Positions 61,147-64,000 of a DNA stretch of 64,000 nucleotides are shown here, one piece after another; the stretch's first letter is position 1, and the number at the start of each line of letters is the position of its first letter. The notes below the pieces were generated by a model, which saw only the letters and a list, made by a program, of their open reading frames with translations, did not search any database and had not been told where the DNA came from. Made by a program: the position numbers and the translations under genes. Source of the DNA: CAZMNY01 sp964567745 (GTDB taxonomy: Bacteria; Planctomycetota; Planctomycetia; Pirellulales; Pirellulaceae); assembly GCA_964567745.1 (NCBI GenBank), contig CAZMNY010000023.1, positions 1 through 64,000 of the forward strand, in the 5' to 3' direction.

Positions 61147-62853
61147 ATGCCCAATTACCTAGTGGTCGAATCGAGCCAGGAGAGCGGCCGGCGTTACGAA
61201 TTGGGGCGAGGCCAGCACGTGCTCGGCCGGAATCCCGATTGCCACATTGTGATTGAGGCCGTCGCGGTAAGCCGCAAACACGCTCAAATCACGTTCGATG
61301 AAGACGGCTACTTCGTCCAGGACCTGGAAAGCCGAAACGGGACATACGTCAACGAAGAGCCGGTGCAGGGAACTCGGAAGTTGAAGCATGGCGATCTTGT
61401 TCGGATTTGCGACGTCGCATTTTCCTACTTTGGCACCGAGGACTCGTGTCTTGAGTCGAGCAGCGAATCGTCGTCGAAAAGCGGGCAACTGGTCGTTGAC
61501 GATCTAGCGAATGCCACGGTTCTGTCCAAGCTGGATGTTTCCTCCAATCGTGGCGGCATTCGTTTGTCGGCAAGTTCCGACGCCAAACTGGCCGCCATGC
61601 TCGAGATCACTGGTAGCCTCGGCCAGACCGTTGCGATCGACGACGTCTTGCCGAAAGTGCTCGACAGCCTGTTCAAGATCTTTGTGCAGGCCGATCGCGC
61701 CTTTGTGATTCTGGCTGACGCTCAAGGCAATCTCGTTCCCCGGTACTCAAAGCTGCGGCGCGACGACGATAACGACACGTTGCGAATTAGCAGCACGATT
61801 GTTAGCGAAGTCGTCGAATCAAAACGGGCCATTCTCTCGGCGGATGCGTCGAGCGATTCGCGGTTTGAACTGAGCGAAAGCGTGACGAACTTTCGCATTC
61901 GGTCGATGATGTGCGCGCCGTTGATCGACAGCATGGGCGAAGTTTTGGGCGTGTTGCAAATCGACACCAATGATCAAAAGAAGAAGTTCGAGAAACACGA
62001 CCTCGAAGTGCTCAATAGCGTCGCGTCGACCGCCGCGATTGCAATCGAGAATGCCGACCTGCATGAGCAAGCTTTGGTGCAGAGGGAGATGTCGAGAGAT
62101 CTCGAAGCGGCTCGCGTGATCCAACAGAGCTTCCTGCCCACCGTGCGGCCGACGCTCGACGCCTACGAGTTCTTTGACTACTACAGCCCGGCTTCGCAAA
62201 TCGGCGGCGACTACTACGACTATATGACTCTCCCCGACGGACGCCTCGCCGTGCTCATCGCCGATGTCGTGGGACACGGTGTGGCCGCGGCATTGCTGAT
62301 GGCCAAGCTCTCGACAGAAGCTCGTATCTGCCTCGCCACATTTCCCGAGCTCGACGAAGCCGTCACGCAACTCAATCACCGTTTCAGCCGCTCACCCGTG
62401 AGTCGCTTCGCGACCATGCTTGTTCTGGCGCTCGACCCCACGACACTTCAAATCACGATCGTAAACTGCGGACACATGCCCCCGATAATCCGCCGCAAAG
62501 ATGGCTCGATTGACCAGCCCGGCGGCGAATTGGCAGGCATTCCGATCGGCATCTCTGACGACGTTCAATATCAAAAGTGTGTTGATCGTGTTGACGAAGG
62601 CGACGTCGTCGTTCTTTACACGGACGGATTGAGCGAAGCGATGAACGAGCAGGATGAGTGGTATAGCATGGAACGCGTCAAGCAATTCATTGCCGGCTCC
62701 GATTTCACTTCGCAGCGAATGGGGCAAGAGCTTATCGACGACGTTCGAGAGCACGCGGGCGATGGCGAACAAAACGACGACATGTGCCTGGTCTGCTTTG
62801 GCCACCGAGCCGTAGAGGCTCTGGACACGGACATTCGCCATACTGTGTCGTAG
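61147..62853 (+). CDS. FHA-GAF-PP2C (SpoIIE-type) protein phosphatase
   Basis: A 568-residue signalling protein. The N-terminal FHA domain (about 1-95) has the phosphothreonine-binding pattern VLGRNPDC, VSRKHAQI and SRNGTYVN. A GAF domain follows (about 150-315; RAFVILADAQGNLVP, MCAPLIDSMGEVLGVLQ). The C-terminal RsbU/SpoIIE-like PP2C phosphatase has SQIGGDYYDY, VLIADVVGHGV, LYTDGLSEA and NDDMCLV with the metal-binding Asp residues. It should dephosphorylate serine or threonine, perhaps of an anti-sigma-factor antagonist. ATG 61147 gives the FHA start; the frame extends to 61111. Confidence 0.88.
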   Translation: MPNYLVVESSQESGRRYELGRGQHVLGRNPDCHIVIEAVAVSRKHAQITFDEDGYFVQDLESRNGTYVNEEPVQGTRKLKHGDLVRICDVAFSYFGTEDSCLESSSESSSKSGQLVVDDLANATVLSKLDVSSNRGGIRLSASSDAKLAAMLEITGSLGQTVAIDDVLPKVLDSLFKIFVQADRAFVILADAQGNLVPRYSKLRRDDDNDTLRISSTIVSEVVESKRAILSADASSDSRFELSESVTNFRIRSMMCAPLIDSMGEVLGVLQIDTNDQKKKFEKHDLEVLNSVASTAAIAIENADLHEQALVQREMSRDLEAARVIQQSFLPTVRPTLDAYEFFDYYSPASQIGGDYYDYMTLPDGRLAVLIADVVGHGVAAALLMAKLSTEARICLATFPELDEAVTQLNHRFSRSPVSRFATMLVLALDPTTLQITIVNCGHMPPIIRRKDGSIDQPGGELAGIPIGISDDVQYQKCVDRVDEGDVVVLYTDGLSEAMNEQDEWYSMERVKQFIAGSDFTSQRMGQELIDDVREHAGDGEQNDDMCLVCFGHRAVEALDTDIRHTVS

Positions 62854-62950
62854 CGGCCTCTGTCAGCGACCGTCAACGGAATGGCGTTGCTCAAAACATA
62901 ACTGCGGCAGGATGCCCATGCCATGTAGCTCTCAGCACCAGTCCAAGCGG

Positions 62951-64000
62951 TTAGCGGCAGCGGAAGAGACGTCGAGCTGCTTTGCAATTCGGCTGAGCCA
63001 CGGTAGGGCAAAAGAACGGCTCGATTGTGCTTGGGGCGCCGGCGAGCGGTCTTGGTTTTCCGTCGATGTTTACCAACCAGATGTTTCGGTAACGGACGGG
63101 ATCTCGGTGGTTTTGGAAGAGGATTTCGCCGGGCGAGTCGGATTCCTTTTTGCCTGCGCCAGTCTTGTTTTTGATTTCGTAATCATTGTGAATCGGCACG
63201 CCGTTGTGGACGACGGTGATGCGAGCTGATTCGGATTTGACGCCGTCAGCGAATCGGGCTGCTCGAAAGAAGATGTCGTATGTTTGCCACTGCAGCGGCG
63301 GTAAGCACATATTGACGTCGGGCCGTTTCTGTTTGTAGAGACCGCCGCATTCGTTTTCGACACCCTCGAGTCCAAACGAATCGAGGACTTGGACTTCGTA
63401 GCGTCGTTGAATGTAGATTCCCGAATTGCCGCGCGCCTGTCCGCTCGAATTCGGCATGAAGGGAGTCTTGAATTCGACGTGTAAGCGAAAATCCCCGACT
63501 TTCTTTTCGGTGGAGAAGCCGACATCCAACAGCCCTTCATCCACTTTCGCGTCCGCCAAGCCATTCGGTTCGCCGTCAAACAGGACGTCGGAGCCGAAGG
63601 CCGGGACGAGGCCCATTGTCGGGCTGACTCGAACCACTCGCGTGAGCTCGCCCACTCGGCGTCCATCGCGGCGCACCCACGCTCGGCCGCTAGTCACCTC
63701 GATCTCCGAGTTCGCGTCGGCCAGTCGAACGGCGTCACCCAGTTTGCCGCCCGTGTAAAGTGACTTTTCCGTTTGATTCCAACCTGTGCCCGGCAGCCCG
63801 CCCGGATAGCCAACCGCAGCAAACTCGCCCAAGCCCTTTGCAATGACTTGCAACCCGACGAATCCTTCACCCTCGACCTGTCCGCGGTATTCGCCTTGGA
63901 ATAGATAGTCCTCACCCGCGTCGTCGACGTTGGTGAACGCAATTCGTTCCTTGGTCTGGGCAAGCGAGAAACATGGCGCGACACACAAAACCAGGGTCGC
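62951..64000 (-). CDS. DUF1080 (3-keto-disaccharide hydrolase-like) exported protein, 5' end outside the window
   Basis: The frame is open to the window edge. The first residues visible, ATLVLCVAPCFSLAQ, are the end of a signal peptide, so the start lies beyond 64000. The C-terminal half is of the DUF1080 concanavalin-like type with LFDGEPNGLAD, FRLHVEFKTPFMPNS, RGNSGIYIQ and the ending IWLVNIDG. The N-terminal 130 residues are a separate beta-rich part. Members of DUF1080 are abundant in planctomycetes and are thought to act on 3-keto-glycosides or glycans; the substrate is unknown. A 40-residue tail rich in Cys and Arg ends the protein. Confidence 0.8.
   Translation of the reverse strand, partial: ATLVLCVAPCFSLAQTKERIAFTNVDDAGEDYLFQGEYRGQVEGEGFVGLQVIAKGLGEFAAVGYPGGLPGTGWNQTEKSLYTGGKLGDAVRLADANSEIEVTSGRAWVRRDGRRVGELTRVVRVSPTMGLVPAFGSDVLFDGEPNGLADAKVDEGLLDVGFSTEKKVGDFRLHVEFKTPFMPNSSGQARGNSGIYIQRRYEVQVLDSFGLEGVENECGGLYKQKRPDVNMCLPPLQWQTYDIFFRAARFADGVKSESARITVVHNGVPIHNDYEIKNKTGAGKKESDSPGEILFQNHRDPVRYRNIWLVNIDGKPRPLAGAPSTIEPFFCPTVAQPNCKAARRLFRCR

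Noticed and set aside
1..64000. tRNA, rRNA, CRISPR or insertion sequence
   Set aside because: I looked for T-loop-like GGTTCGAA boxes with pairing arms, regular spaced repeats and transposase motifs. Hits such as those near 37480 and 48260 lie in coding DNA or lack pairing.

Overview
The window looks like a stretch of chromosome from a planctomycete, most likely of the Pirellulales (inference). The pointers are: a DUF1559 protein with a prepilin-type N-terminus, plus the remnant of another; a LEPR-XLL-type N-terminus on a secreted repeat protein; a DUF1080 protein; a PPi-type phosphofructokinase; several membrane proteins that begin with a CxxC zinc ribbon; and a very high density of antisense shadow ORFs, as expected for a GC-rich genome. 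I found no rRNA, tRNA, CRISPR array, transposase or phage gene. Most of the window is core metabolism interleaved with lineage-type hypothetical proteins.

Layout. 0-1.5 kb: a cut-off zinc-ribbon protein, an EF-hand/TerB-like protein and a dead prepilin stub followed by a terminator. 1.5-9.9 kb: a minus-strand assimilatory nitrate operon made of a nitrate/nitrite MFS transporter, a nitrite reductase fused to rubredoxin, Rieske and NAD(P)H-flavin reductase domains, a DmsB-DmsC fusion membrane subunit, and a NasA-type molybdoenzyme. 10-15.4 kb: a FixJ-type response regulator, HolA, an RD-repeat lipoprotein and a sarcosine-oxidase-type flavoenzyme. 15.5-22 kb: a secreted repeat protein, an exported alpha/beta hydrolase and small membrane proteins. 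22-24.5 kb: pyrB with a dihydroorotase-like partner that has lost most metal ligands, so probably a structural PyrC'. 24.8-32 kb: a GGDEF protein, a lipoprotein, an ABC-2 permease, argG, a zinc-ribbon membrane protein and a Tyr-rich TPR protein whose ribosome-binding site and start codon are tandemly triplicated. 32.3-34.1 kb: a decayed junction where a frameshifted exported protein runs into an N-terminally truncated NapH/NapG-like polyferredoxin. 34.3-40.6 kb: a Tat-exported esterase, a secretin-N-like protein and a membrane pseudokinase. 41-43 kb: glutamate dehydrogenase and a DUF4013 membrane protein. 43.7-47.9 kb: ltaE-hisD-hisC-hisB. 48-52.8 kb: a DUF1559 protein and lipoprotein pair, a PPi-dependent PFK, small hypotheticals and a thioredoxin-TPR protein. 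53-58.6 kb: a sodium:solute symporter and pepP-accB-accC. 58.7-64 kb: a HAD phosphatase, a TPR lipoprotein, an FHA-GAF-PP2C phosphatase and a DUF1080 protein cut by the window edge.

How the genes fit together. Nitrate is imported, reduced by a cytoplasmic NasA-type enzyme that appears to be fed by a membrane Fe-S/DmsC module (possibly quinol-linked), and reduced to ammonium by a single polypeptide that carries its own electron chain. Glutamate dehydrogenase, argG, pyrB and the his genes then consume that nitrogen, though they are not in one operon.

The most unusual sequence-level feature is a recurring class of short perfect or near-perfect tandem duplications (13-18 bp, 2-5 copies). They often sit exactly on gene boundaries and carry copies of the start codon with its Shine-Dalgarno sequence (32.0 kb) or of the stop codon (57.0 kb).
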